This document shows positions 24,406 to 36,861 of a DNA stretch of 64,000 nt, one piece after another. Location of the stretch: contig NMRA01000009.1 of assembly GCA_002633005.1 (NCBI GenBank), positions 1,759,858 to 1,823,857 of the forward strand. The letters are read 5' to 3'. The notes under the pieces were generated by a model, which was not told where the DNA came from, made no database searches, and saw only the letters and a list, made by a program, of their open reading frames with translations. Position 1 is the stretch's first letter. Every line of letters starts with the position of its first letter. The translations under genes were made by a program, and so were the position numbers. Source of the DNA: Phoronis australis (lineage: Eukaryota; Phoronida; Phoronidae).

Positions 24406-26532
24406 TCAAATGCCACAAAATTAATTGTAGAGTGTGTAAGCTTGACCTTTTATGTTTCTTGTGGTGTTCCAACAAAGTGACCGCTGAAGTGGAATGGCAC
24501 TGAATTGACCTTTTCCGGATGGAAACGGAAACCAAAGGATTTTGGAAACACAGCAAAATTCGTCTGCTGTCACCTGGTCTTGAAACGGAGGGATTTCCCA
24601 TAAATCGTTGTTCAAGACGTACGTATGAAGAAACGTAAAAGTGTCTCTAATTGGATATTTTCGCTTTTACGTTCAGCAGCGTCACTGTCAACACGCTCGT
24701 GAATTGCAAGAAACGGAGATCTGGTTCGATGTTGCGAGTCAAGACTACTGTGGTAATAGAGATTAGAAATTCTAGTTTCCTAAGCGCCAAAATAAACCAA
24801 CCTAACCGGCTGTTTAAGTGGCGATAAACCTGCATTCTGTCGATGAAATCATATTTTGATTTTGACCTCTTACTGCTCTAAAATTTGTCTCAGCTTGTAC
24901 CTTACTCAAATGAATAGTGTTTTTAGTCTTGCAGGTTGTTATTTCTCGAGACCATACTCGGCAAGTCCACTTGTAGCGCCTCGTCTCAATCAATATCGAA
25001 TTTCCAGTGCTGTGTGACTCCAAAAATAACACTTATTTTGACTCAGGAACAATTTGCAACCGACGGTGTGTTATATAATAAGACGTATCGGAAAACGTGT
25101 TCCGTAGCCATTGTAAAGGGTGGGACACAGGCGAATTTTGTAAAAAGACGCATCCCTGGGCATATCGTTTCTTGAGTGTATTGGTCTATTTCTACCAACG
25201 TCTTGTCTGATTACATTGGTGCCAATGTAAATAGGTTAGCGGTTGGTGTTAATAGAGCAATAGGTTTTAGAAATGTTACAGCGTCTTCTCCACAAAGTTC
25301 GTTAGAAATTGAAGGGGCATTTTCATTTTCACCGTCAAAAAACTCATATTTGAAACCAACTCAGGAGTGTTTCTTGAACCGAGAGGCAAGCTTTTCGCCG
25401 GGCCACTTACTGTCTATTGTTCTATACAAAACACACCCCAAGGCGGGACTGGAAAACCAACAATGTGTATTATGGTAACAACAAAAACAAAAACGACTGG
25501 TTCTTAACGTCGTACAATACCTCTCCTGATCTGATATTGTGGAAGAATAGGTTCACTGGTCCCTGGTTGTTGCAGTCATGTAGTTGTTGGTACGCAAACT
25601 ACTGTATGCAAGTGAGTATCAGCAATGACAGAGTGGGAATCGAAACCTAACTAACGTCTCGTCCATGAAGGGGCATTGAACTGCTTAACGCACCATTCAC
25701 TTTATTTTGACAGTTGGCAACATTGTCAGCTCCATTAAACCACAGGCGCTCGGATTTCCCGATGACTCATAACCACATATAAGAACATATGTTTTTGCTG
25801 TAAGTGACGTCATTTGCGATCGAGGAACAGATAAACTCTAGCACCTGTGCATTAAACATGTCTTTATGCCACTTGGCATGTATATCACTGTTCACAATCG
25901 TGAATTCAATATCACAAAAATAAGAACACACAAAAAACGACTTCAATTAAAAGTTTCTGAGCATCACGGACATGAGTGTGACGTATGAACGTGTGACGTA
26001 TGAACGTGCCCAGCGCCAGTGTTTCGTGTCCACCACTGAACACGCGAGTTTCTTGTACAAACATGTGCCATATCCGCGCTTCTCCAATGTCCCCGAGAGC
26101 AAGTGAAAAGAGCCACAGCATGGTCAAATACTTAGTTCTCATAAACGCAACGCACTGCCATTCTTTATTACAACATAAACCACCGGAAAACAAGGACAAC
26201 ATCGGACAACTTTTCGCATTAAACCCAACGGAGGATGACCAGTGTAGTGATTGGTTTCACCGATTTAAGGTGTGCGTGTATCGACCAATAACTGCTCGTA
26301 ACTCGAAATCAGCTCATTAACATACCGTGAGATAGTGTTTGCGGGTGTTAAAATTTGTCTGTTGATTGACTGATGGGATGGTATTTTTGGTGTTTTTGAT
26401 ATGAAATTGGTGATTTTAAGCACTTTAAGACACATCCGGCCAAACTAAATACACTAACACTAGCAACCAGCCAGAAGAGACAGATGGCTCGTGAAAGATT
26501 TACTTTCCTTTAATTCTATTTTTTCATTTCAG
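24406..26532. other. intergenic, upstream region of the Toll-like receptor
   Basis: No supported coding exon. A short direct duplication of GTGTGACGTATGAAC occurs at 25975-26005, containing two TGACGTA cores that resemble CRE/ATF sites. The receptor promoter and a non-coding first exon may lie here, since a splice acceptor (TTTCATTTCAG) ends at 26532. Confidence 0.35.
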
Positions 26533-26536
26533 ATGA

Positions 26537-26806
26537 ATGACTAACTTAACAAAGGAATACCAAAAGTGCACGAAAAAGATCTGTCATGTCGTTGATAAGA
26601 ATTTTGGCTTGTCTCATTGTATTAAGTGGAGTAGACGCATCGTTTTGTCCCAAGACATGCAAGTGCAACAAAGACTTCACAGAAGTGAAGTGCTCGAAGA
26701 AAGGACTTCTTCAAATCCCGGTGAATATTCCCAATACCGTCAAGCGTCTAGACCTGTCCAACAACCTCATTCAACTCGTCCAGGTTGCAAGCTTTCGAGG
26801 CCTTAA
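26537..26806 (+). other. upstream open reading frame overlapping the TLR start
   Basis: Just after the splice acceptor at 26532 come two upstream ATGs: a three-codon frame at 26533 and an 89-codon frame at 26537 that overlaps the receptor start in another frame. Neither has a strong initiation context. The peptide has no recognisable domain, so any role would be translational damping of the receptor. It is not called a gene. Confidence 0.35.
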
Positions 26807-29666
26807 ACAGCTTCAGAATCTGGATTTGACCAACAATATACTCCATTCTATTGATAATGGTTCGTTTGCAGATCTGACGAGTTTAAAACACATATACTTG
26901 GGAAAAAATAGATTGACTGAGATACCAGATCCGACAGGCTTAGTCAGTCTGGAAGACTTTATACTTGAAGCCAGTCTGCTCAAGAACATCGTCTTTCCTA
27001 GTGGATTCCTGAAGTTAACGAAGCTCAAACGCATAACGCTTACGGAAAATTTCCAGGAGGTGAAGAAGTTGGATGAAAAAAGTTTTGAATCTTTAAAGAA
27101 TGCCCACGTTTCGCGACTCTACATATCTAAGTGCAACATAGTCGAAATTGCAAATGGAACGTTCGTGCCGTTGAAACATGTTGTATCGCTTTCACTTTCC
27201 TACAATCCCATCGACGGCATTCAACTTGCCAGGGCATTGTCCGGTTTTAACAGTAGTAAACAACTGATGTCGCTCAAGTTGTCAGGATTAAAATTCGACG
27301 GTAAATTCCCCGTGGGTGCTTTTGATATTTTAAAGAAGTCACCTATAAGCCTGATCGACCTTTCGCACAACATTATACGGGAAATAAAGACGGGGGCTTT
27401 TAATGGGCTTTACAAACTCACAAATTTAAACTTGCGTTCTTGCCAGATCAACACTATTGAGAACGGCGCATTTGATGATCTCAGAAGCTTAAAAATACTG
27501 ACTTTTCAAAACAATTCTCTTTCGTCTGTACCTGTTCAGCTCCCTCCGACACTCCAACACCTGGATCTCAGTTGGAATATTAACATTCGCGTTTTGAAAA
27601 ATATGGAATTTGTGAATCTCAAAGATTTGAGGAATCTTATCTTAAAACACAATTATCTAGTTGGATTGGAAGAATTCACGTTTGCAGGGCTGCATCAAGT
27701 CGCCACGTTAGATTTGTCTGAGAACAAACTTTCGAATTTACCAAAAAATGGATTTAGCTCAAATAGACAACTCAAGTATCTGTTTCTCAACAAAAATAAT
27801 TTGAAGACAATCCAGCCAGCCAAGACCTCACCGTTTGGTACGCTTAGGAACCTAGTTTATCTGGATTTGTCCGATAACGACTGCGAAAATTTTCCGCCAA
27901 ATCTTCTCAAAGAACTTGTTAAATTGAAATCACTTTTTCTAAAGAACAATCGACTAGGTATTAATTTCAGACTTCAAGAATATTCATTTTTCTTTAGCGA
28001 CACATCGTCCTTGCAAGAGTTGAATCTTGATGGTAATGGCATTTGCTTGCTTCCTCAGAACTTATTTCATTCCATGAAAAGTCTTGTGAAACTCAGTTTG
28101 CGGAACAACAGAATTTCGCACTGGTCGCCAGAACTGTTTGCACCTCTGAAATCCATAGAGTCACTCGATCTCTCCAATAACCTTATAACCCTCATCAACA
28201 AAACTTCTGTGCGCAATATTTCGGTAAACGGGAACTTCGCCTTCAATCTGACAGGAAATCCATTTGTATGCACGTGCGATCTCTTGTGGTTTCGCCAATG
28301 GGTGAACGTGACCAATTTTAGTTTCCCTGGCATTGGTGAATACACTTGCAACTCTCCACACAATCTTCAGAACACCAAGTTACTCGACTGGCATCCTGAT
28401 CCAAAAGATTGCATTAACTATTTACCTTTCTACGTTGGTGGCTCCGTATGTGGTACTGTATTATTAATGTTGGTTATTGCTGGAGCCTCCTACCGTCGCA
28501 GATGGTTCATTCGTCTAAGTTGGTATAAAATGACACACGGGCGTCATACGACAAAAAACGGTTACAGATCTTTGGACGATGATGCTGGGCTGTTTTCCTT
28601 TGATGCTTTTGTTTCGTTTTGCGAAGAAGACCGACAATGGGTCTTCGACACTCTGATGAAAACATTAGATGAAGAGTATTCAGAAGGTGCTGACAACTTT
28701 AAAATTTGTCACGACGATAGAGACTTCCCACCCAATCTGCCGACTGCTGGATGTATCCTCGAGAGCATTGTGAACAGCAGAAAGTTCATTCTTGTGGTCA
28801 GTGAAGATTACGAGTTTTGTGGAAGGTTTGTATTGCAGATTATTGAAGGAATAGCTTGTTGCTGCTGTCATATTATGGCTTGTTTGACTCGGCTGTTCGG
28901 AGCAGAAAGAACTATAGTGATTCAGATTGAAATTCTTGTCATTCTTGACAATCATGTGCTATTGTTGGTGTGGTTTTAAACATTTTCAGGCTCTGTCTTA
29001 CGAGAGCAAAAATATTAATTTCACGTTGAACAATAAGCAGGCTTTGTTGGACCAAATGTCACTGCAATCAACAGGCCGTATTTTTCTGGTATTAAAAACG
29101 TTAAGGACTCATTTTATCGATTTTATCAAAGATCGTTAAGGTTGGTCCAAGGAAGATTACTGGAAATGCAACGATGCGTTTTTTAGAAGAACGAAAAAAA
29201 ACTACCACCTTTACGAGCCACGTTAACGAGCTGTGCGCAAATTAAGAAAAATACTCACCATACAGCCTTAACTAAGGCCGTACTTATGACATTTGGACAA
29301 ATTGGCCCCAGTGTCTCATCTGCCAAATCGTACGGGTGTTGATTGTATCAGTAAATATACCTTTTATAGTTCCTTTTGTTAATTCAGTGTGTAGTCTCGA
29401 TCAACTAATCGTTTTCTTACAGACTCGAGATTGAGCTGCACTGTGCACTTCAAGAGAGAATGGAGGACGGCACTTTCGAGATAATAGTTGTACTGAAAGA
29501 TAATCCACCTCTCTCCAGAATTCCCCGACTTGTGGCTCATCTCGTCAGTGACCCTGATCAAGCCGCGTGCGTGGAATGGCCTTCGGATAACGAAGACGGA
29601 CAGCAGCTGTGTGTTCAACGACTACACTCGATGCTTGAAAGAGGCTTGGAGAACGTTAGGGATTAA
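26586..29666 (+). CDS. Toll-like receptor, single-LRRCT type (two coding exons)
   Basis: Exons 26586-28825 and 29423-29666 join by a phase-2 GT-AG intron, giving 827 residues. Order: signal peptide (1-19), LRRNT with clustered Cys (CPKTCKCNKD), about 20 leucine-rich repeats (to ~560), LRRCT with C-x-C (NPFVCTCDLLWF...CNSP), one transmembrane helix (~612-636) followed by arginines, and a cytoplasmic TIR domain (~668-827). TIR box 1 is FDAFVSF and the BB loop is RDFPPNLP. After splicing, the chain runs EDYEFCGR-LEIELHCALQER, the normal TIR order, then EWPSDNEDG. Box 3 usually has Phe-Trp; here LCVQRL stands in its place. Known role of the family: ligand sensing by the LRR ectodomain and TIR-mediated recruitment of MyD88-type adaptors. 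One LRRCT and one LRRNT make it the vertebrate-like layout. Ligand unknown. Two upstream ATGs may limit translation. Confidence 0.93.
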
Positions 29667-29801
29667 CCAATGCCTTACCTGACACCTGACGGCAGGTGTT
29701 GAAATTAACCAATGACGTCGGAAGTTGGAATGCAGTAGTGTTCAGCAATTCACAACACGCTTCCTGGTATCAGCTTATCGCTTGAATTCATGTTTTACAC
29801 C

Positions 29802-29807
29802 AATAAA
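29802..29807 (+). promoter_or_regulatory. candidate poly(A) signal, Toll-like receptor
   Basis: AATAAA lies about 135 bp past the receptor stop codon on the coding strand. Confidence 0.55.
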
Positions 29808-29974
29808 TCATCAAAATTCGATGTAAAACCCTTACAAATACATCGAGTTATTGAACAAACGTGTTATTTTATTTCGCTGTTATGGATTTTTATGTTTTTG
29901 AACGTATCGTAGCCTACAAAGTTCGGTCATAAATATAAACTAGAAAGATTATTGTCACGGCGTGACAATAACGG

Positions 29975-30985
29975 ACTCTGCGCGTGCGTATTACTGGAAT
30001 TATGGGAAGTTACTGACAGCAACCCGTTTACCAATATGAAAAGGAATTCTTTAAAATTGTAGGAGAAATTACATATTAATTTTTTGATGACCTTTCCACC
30101 TAATTGACCTCTTCCAGTGCATAATGAGCCCCGATGAGGGAGTAATTGTTAACTCGATTAAAAGTGTGGTTAAAGCTAATAATCACAGATGTTTTACTTT
30201 AAGCACTTCAGAATACAAGATGAATGAAGTGCCCAGAAGAAAAATGCACCTAATGAACGCATGGGTGCACCAAATGACCTGAAAATTTAGAATTCAAACT
30301 CAATCGCACTTAGTAAACAGATACGTAATTCTGAAGTCTCTAGCTCAAAATTTTAGTTTGCACTCAATGACCTTTGAACTATTTTTTCTGATTGGTTAGG
30401 CCTATTGCGAAGTAAAGTAGGGTATTCAATTGGCATGTTGACTTACACCAGTGTGCTCAAATTGAAAAGAATTCCTTGAAAAACGTAAGAGATATAACAT
30501 TCTGAACGTTACGTGACCTTTGCAGTAATTGACCTCATCCGGTGCATTTTAAGCATCTTTAGGAGAATTATTGCAAAGCCCATGGAAAATGTGTTTAACG
30601 CTGAGAATCACAGTTGTCTAACGGTTGACACATCAGAATACTTGCTGATTGAAAAGGTCAAATTTTCAGAAGAAAAATGCCCCTAATGACCCCATGTTTG
30701 CACTAAATGACCTGAAACTTTAGATTCCGATTTGATTTACCTGAAAATTATATGACCTTTGCACCAAACGACCTCTTCCGGTGCAATATCAAATATGATT
30801 ATCTAACCAATCAAAATTTATATACTGTCAAAAGTCATATACTGAATTTAAAGACCGTACCTGAACCCAATTTGGAGTTATTAAGCCTCAAAGTTGGTCG
30901 GAAGAAGAACAAGAATAAGAATAAGAATAAAACTGAAGAAAACACAGGAACAACAACTAGTACTCTGCGCTTACACGCGCAGAGT
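29975..30985. repeat. possible MITE with ~430 bp degenerate direct repeats rich in TGACCT
   Basis: The outer sequences ACTCTGCGCGTG (29975-29986) and CACGCGCAGAGT (30974-30985) are inverted, and the right end forms a hairpin with ACTCTGCGC at 30962. Inside, two diverged copies of a ~430 bp unit (about 30030-30300 and 30460-30735) plus a partial third (from about 30750) each hold TGACCTTT...TTGACCTC(A/T)TCC-type pairs. No target duplication was found. The open frame at 30752-31096 lies in this repeat and is not believed to code. Confidence 0.45.
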
Positions 30986-31751
30986 AATTATTCGTCCGTG
31001 AAATGTAGACAGGAGAACATAGCTGCGTGTTGTTATTTTAGACTTGAGAGTTTTTCAGTTCTAAACACACAAAACCCTTGCTATCCCGGGAAGTAGCTCG
31101 GAACTCGATCAAAGAAAAAAAATGCACGCTGATTATTTTGGTGAATTGGCCGCCAAACTGCAATAATCTACTTACTACTAGCTCGGGGGCTGCGAAGTCA
31201 GGTTACCGGCTTCCACCCGAGAACCGTCAGCGGCAAAAAGTTGTGCAGTAACAATGATTCGAATAAAGTATATGAATATCTAATTAAAGATTCGCCTAAC
31301 AACTGACCATATAATATAAAATCGAATTATTGTTTCACAACAGCTTTCTGTCGGCAAACACGGAATTAGCATACGCTCACACGGCCTCCGGTGCCCGGTC
31401 AACTAGTTCTAAAGCCAGCAACGCAGTGATTTATTCATTGCTGGCTTCTCGAAGCATTTACACCCACGTCACAGTACTCCAAAGGCATTACAAATTGTAT
31501 GTAATGAGACGGGTTTCGTTTTGGTTTTATATAAGCATTGGTTTGGGTGAGAATAATTCAATTGGAAACAGAACGCATAAAAAACGTCAACGTGGCAACT
31601 CGTAATCTCGACTTAGACGAGTGCTCATCCGACGAAGACTTCACAGATCGATCGTTAAGTTTCACATGAATACACTGATCAAGAAATATGAGAGAGGCTC
31701 CGTGACTGGGCACAGACCACGAAACATATATGAATAGTTCCAAAAACCGAT

Positions 31752-32015
31752 TTGGATGACTTGTCCATGAGCTACCCGCACGACAATGGAAACGACCGTC
31801 GGTTTTGCCTTTGCTGCCACGAAATTACCCAGGTGAAACGAACTCTTGGAAAAGCCCAAATGTGTTACATGGACCATCCTGATTTTGCATCGTATCTAAA
31901 AAAGGTGTGCTTACGACGTTTTTTAGGGCTGAGACAAAGAACTGGCGAAAACATCCTACACCCAGAGGACCAAACACAAGCCTCAAGAAGGAGTCGGTCA
32001 TCAAACAGGTTATAA
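31752..32015 (+). pseudogene. P2X7 C-terminus-like zinc-binding fragment
   Basis: The 87-codon frame contains RFCLCCHEITQVKR followed about 12 residues later by CYMDHPDFASYLKKVCLRRFL. This is the layout of the cytoplasmic Cys-rich domain of P2X7 receptors and of stand-alone invertebrate relatives: a CxCC core, an acidic link, then a C-x-(T/D)-H-P-x-F helix. The earlier W-C-x-C-G-x-C half of the domain is not recognisable in frame. A donor-like site (AACAG|GTTATA) lies at the 3' end. It is either an isolated exon or a decayed copy; similarity was judged by eye. Confidence 0.4.
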
Positions 32016-32099
32016 AAAACGTTATGTTCTCACGCCTTGAATTAATTGTAATTGTTTATGTTTTCATGGCCAACTACAATTCTCCGTAATCAAAAATTG

Positions 32100-33979
32100 A
32101 TACAACCGATCCGACGAAATGCAGGTCACTGACAGACACTGAGAAGTTTTACAGCCTCATACTTGGTATTAACGGCGTACTTTTCATTCTTCACTACCGC
32201 GAGCCACTTTCGAAGTATTATGGGCAAACAAATCTTAGATTCTGTCATAATAAAATAATTGTATCAATAAGCAATTTTTTGTCATAAAAATAATATCATG
32301 GATTGTTATAACACGTGGAAATAATCACTAAATGCATATCTTCGGTTCGTATACTCAAAATATGGTTTACACGTAAGTAACAAAACCTGGTATAAGTTAA
32401 AATTAGAAGATAAGCTCTTCCCATGGGCCAAAAACAAATTCTTACCACATTCCACTAAGCACGACACACCATAAAAACTCACACCAGGAGAACCGTTACC
32501 AGGGAAGCTGACTACAAGGATACGTGAACCACGCACAAATCAGGCTAGTACAGCCCCGTAGTCTGAAAGAGTGGTTTCATGAATGACGTCAGCGATTCTT
32601 AATTAGTTCTATAGACTTAAGAGCACGTCCACGAATGGACCAGGCAAAAAGTGATAAAGGCTATGTCACGGATTTCCTCGATTGTTTGCATGATGGTAGG
32701 GGTTGATGCCCCAACCTTCATACCAACATTATTTCTTTTGCGTGCGCCACCTTGTGGTTGCTATGGGAACGTGTTGTTTTTCTGCCAATTCCAAGCCTCG
32801 TTACAGCTACATTTTGACACTTTTTGCGAACTTACCTTGAGAACAATAGTGCAAAATGAAACACTTCAAGTTTATCACTGAATTGGGGTGTCTTTCAACT
32901 TGCCAGTCATAGAAAATGTCAAGGTTTCAGTTACATCTTAACCGTTTTTGAAGGCTACCAGTTTAGCTAGTTCGTGGTGATTCCAAAATGTTGAAAATTG
33001 CCCTACTTCCTGCCTATATATCTCAGCTGAAGCCAAATTTAAAACAACAAAACTACAACCAGTGTTTAGTTTGATCTTAGATCTACAAAATAAAACCATA
33101 AAAAGTCTAGGCAATCACCCTTCTTCATACCGCTTCGGGCTCTGGAAGTAGGGCACCTCACCAAAATTATGCAACTGTCCAATGTCTGCATAGTAACAAA
33201 TGTATGCGAGGATTCAAAATACAGTTTTGAAATCTTAAAATTGGCGATCGAACATATCAAGAGAACTTTAATTTTGCTACTTTACAGAAAATAATGAGAA
33301 GCACGATAAGGCACGTTGGTTTCCTTTGACCCTGACGATAACGCTGCCAATAGCATGTGCATATACTAACCGTTTCAAAATGCATTATGGTTGAGTAAAA
33401 AATCTCTAAAGTCTTCAGTTATACATAACTGGGAACTTGAATTTTGAAATTTTAAAGTGGGGGTCTGATTGAAATTTAGTTTTCTAATGTTCTCGAAGTC
33501 GGTTGATCGTGTCCCGACGCATCTCAATTCAACAAATTTTATAAAAAACAATAATAGTTGTATTGGGCCGTTAGCAGACAACTGCATCTCCATACAGTGT
33601 ATATCACCAAACCCGAACAAATCAGACAGCAAAGTAGTTAGTCATAAAAAAGAGATGTATTGAAATGGTATTGGTTAAATGCTGTGAAATGAGGTTAGAA
33701 AAACTGATCTTATAAGGATAGTCGACTACCGGTGAAATTGGCGTTGTTGAATAACTTTTCTTACGCTTCTCATTCGGGAAAGTCTCCGAACAGCACACGC
33801 CCAGATGTGCATATGGATGTCTGAATATTCTCGCATTATGGATACCAATGTTTTTTAGTTTTCACCGACAACTCATAGAATGATGTATTTGCGGAAGGTT
33901 TGTAGGAAACCGAGTATTTCAAACGCAAGATAGCAGAAAAATCAGTTCAGATGTTTTTTGCATCTATCACAGTTTCAAT
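32100..33979. other. intergenic, nothing supported
   Basis: AT-rich non-coding sequence; the frames present are short and without domains or splice context. Confidence 0.4.
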
Positions 33980-34261
33980 GGCGGATTCCAGGAGGGGGCC
34001 ATGCCCCCCTAAAATTCTCCCAGATACCATTTATCAGTTCGGGGTGCTAATTGCTAACTAGCATATGCATGCACCCAGGGGGCTCCGTGGGCGAATGCAC
34101 AATGCATTGGCCTTGAACAAACCCTGTTTACTGGATTTTTTTTAGCAATAAGGTCCACAAACCCAAAAATTCGAGACCCCTGCATCCCTAGATTTTAGGG
34201 TGGGTGCGCGGATGTGGCGAAATTCTGTGCCCTGCCCCCCACTCAAAATCCTGGATCCGCC
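33980..34261. mobile_element. MITE with GGCGGATTCCAGG ends
   Basis: GGCGGATTCCAGG at the left and CCTGGATCCGCC at the right are inverted (one-base gap), with G- and C-rich tracts just inside, a look common in hAT-type MITEs. No clean target duplication is visible. Length is about 282 bp. Confidence 0.5.
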
Positions 34262-35100
34262 CGAGTTTAGTATGGGTATGCAATGGTGTTTGGTGCTTAC
34301 CATCAGTCAGACTCCAAAAATTCATAAGTCTCCAGACTAATACATGTAGTGTCAGCTACTTCATTGAAAAATCATAAGACAATTCATGAGCAGCAAAACG
34401 AAAATAAAACACACAAAGTTAACATTCAGACTGCATAGAAGTGAACTTGGGTAATCCTGCAAAGAGATTTTGGAACAAAGTTGGGCAATATTTAAAAACT
34501 GTCCTGATTTAAATTATTGCTTATTATGTTAGACATAGAGATGCAGCAGAGCAGGTTATACTGTACTTATGTAGCAAAACGATAAGATAGCCAAATATTA
34601 AACAAAAGCCAAAGTAGTTTAGAGAATAGTAATACTATATTGAGGCTGATATAGGACACAGGCAAATTACACGCCATAAATCGAGTAAATAGAAAAGAAC
34701 AAATGTGGTCACATTTACAAAATGCGAGCAAATTAGGTGTACAATGAGACACCTTTAGTCAGCATAGATGACACGTCACGAAATGGAAATAGCATTTTGT
34801 CTGACTACTTTTGACACACTGTATTTCAAATGTCTCTGAGTCTTATATACATGAAATGTGCCACTGCGGCAATTCCATTAACTTTTTTGTCACAGTTCAA
34901 ATCGACGGTCTTCCTCAGCGATTCTTTTCATTCCAAAGGCATCAAATTGTGCGAGTTTCCCAGAACGATTGAGTGCTGCTAAACCGGACAATATTTAATC
35001 TGCTGAGGTGAGAGACATTCTTCAGAACATCAATACGACCAGGAGCAATACATTCATGGGTAACATATAATGCTTTGCTGGCTTTTTGTTTGTAATATCG

Positions 35101-36505
35101 CTAAGACCTTTCGGCAAATTCATCGATGTCAGTTAGAAGCTGGGTCCTAACAGGGTTGACTCTTCCATCAGATGCAGCAGTGAGAAACTGATTCGACTTA
35201 TGGATCTTTGGCAAAGGCGTGGGCAGCCAGAATGATGGTTGGTCCCCCTTGTTTCCACTGGAAAAATTTGCCTGTAAATATTACAATTATATGCAACTTA
35301 ATCCGTAAACACAAGAATTATATTTTCCATAAATAGCCTTTCCCCAAAGTATTTATTTTCACCATTCAAAATAGCTTGGATGGCCACTCACATATTCATG
35401 CTACCCTCATTGTGTGCAAGCAGCACTCAAAACAAAAGGTGTCGTCAATTAATCAAAATGTAAGTTCTTTACTAAAACCTGGAAAACCATCAATTTTGAT
35501 ATATAGCATTGCCACGGCTTCGAAATGCCATAAAGTTAAGACAAGATCCAACAATCTTCATCCCACGATGCTGATTGAGAAAATTTTATGTTTTAGTACA
35601 TGATTTTCAGGCTAAAAGGAATACAATTGCATCTTCAATATTTTTAGCTAAATGCACCTTTCAAAATTTGCCTCAGTGGTCACTAAAACAACCCCGAGCA
35701 ACTATAAAAATCCTGTTACGACCTATTTGGAATACCTAAGCTTTCATTACAAGCAGTCTTCCCTCTCAGAGGAATTTTCAATTGTTGACAGTTGTGGTGA
35801 AATAACGGGAACAGAACTAAACAGATTGTGCACTTATGAACATAGCTCCTCAAATAAACATACAGTACAGTGTAGTTCAAGGTCTGTTAACGCTATCCAT
35901 TGACTCACAAGCTCTGGCCCAAACTCGCAAAACATAACTTATGCACCCAAAAATCGCAGTGCGTGGAGCCAAATCCACTTTGTCTGAGATATAATGGTTG
36001 ACAAGACCGTAAATACAGAATACATGCAAAGTGTTTTGTCTGCAAATACAAGGACAGTGTTACAGTCCATCAGTAATGTTACCTAGCAGATGAGTTAGTG
36101 AGACCGTCACCCGCTTTTGAGTCAATGCGCAGTTTACAAGCCCACCAGCCCTGTTTATATTTGAGGCAATATGCGCAAACCTTTTAGTTACATACTCCTG
36201 TAACTATGGACAACTTGTGCAGTAAAACTTCAGAGACGAAAAAATTCGCTGAATGCACGGCATTTTTATTTGTCTATGAGGTTTATAAGCAACCACATTA
36301 CAACTGAAATAAAAATCTACTACAACTACTGTTTTGCTATCATTAAATGTTGATGCACTTAATCCGGGAACCAAGAATCTCAGAAAAAGGTTTTGTGTAA
36401 CAACACTCCATATCATTAACTAACTACTTACTAGTACTCTTTCTGTAGTAAGCTCAACAACAGTGGCTAACTTCTTTGGTAAACGCTTACAATTTCCGCA
36501 TAGAC
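35101..36505 (-). CDS. two possible 3' exons of an unrecognised gene
   Basis: On the minus strand, 36505-36432 is bounded by TTGCAG and GTAAGT and reads LCGNCKRLPKKLATVVELTT and a few more residues. 35271-35101 follows a good acceptor (TATTTACAG), reads ANFSSGNKGDQPSFWLPTPL onward for 56 residues and ends in a stop. The phases match (phase 0 between them). The CGNC motif could be half a zinc site. Upstream exons may be lost in the assembly gap at 36664-36861. This is suggestive splice and phase evidence only; no family is recognised. Confidence 0.3.
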
Positions 36506-36663
36506 CTGCAATAGAATTTTATGGAAAGTAGGCATAACAGAACTCCCAATAGAATGCTGTATTTTGAATCCCCAAATGTTTTCCCCAGTCTTGTTCATGA
36601 GGTTGAATGCTTCAGGTATTAGGGACCTTAACGGTGTTAAAACTTTAGCCATGTTAATTAAAT

Positions 36664-36861
36664 NNNNNNNNNNNNNNNNNNNNNNNNNNNNNNNNNNNNN
36701 NNNNNNNNNNNNNNNNNNNNNNNNNNNNNNNNNNNNNNNNNNNNNNNNNNNNNNNNNNNNNNNNNNNNNNNNNNNNNNNNNNNNNNNNNNNNNNNNNNNN
36801 NNNNNNNNNNNNNNNNNNNNNNNNNNNNNNNNNNNNNNNNNNNNNNNNNNNNNNNNNNNNN
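36664..36861. other. assembly gap (198 N)
   Basis: Run of undetermined bases. Frames drawn through it are meaningless. Confidence 1.

Noticed and set aside
25620-25700. tRNA-like B box on the minus strand (GGTTTCGATTCCC)
   Set aside because: The T-arm spacing is off by one base and no A box or cloverleaf can be drawn.
28826-28979. Continuous frame of the Toll-like receptor through to 28979
   Set aside because: The TIR sequence stops making sense after the donor at 28825 and resumes exactly at the acceptor before 29423, so the tail is intron read-through.
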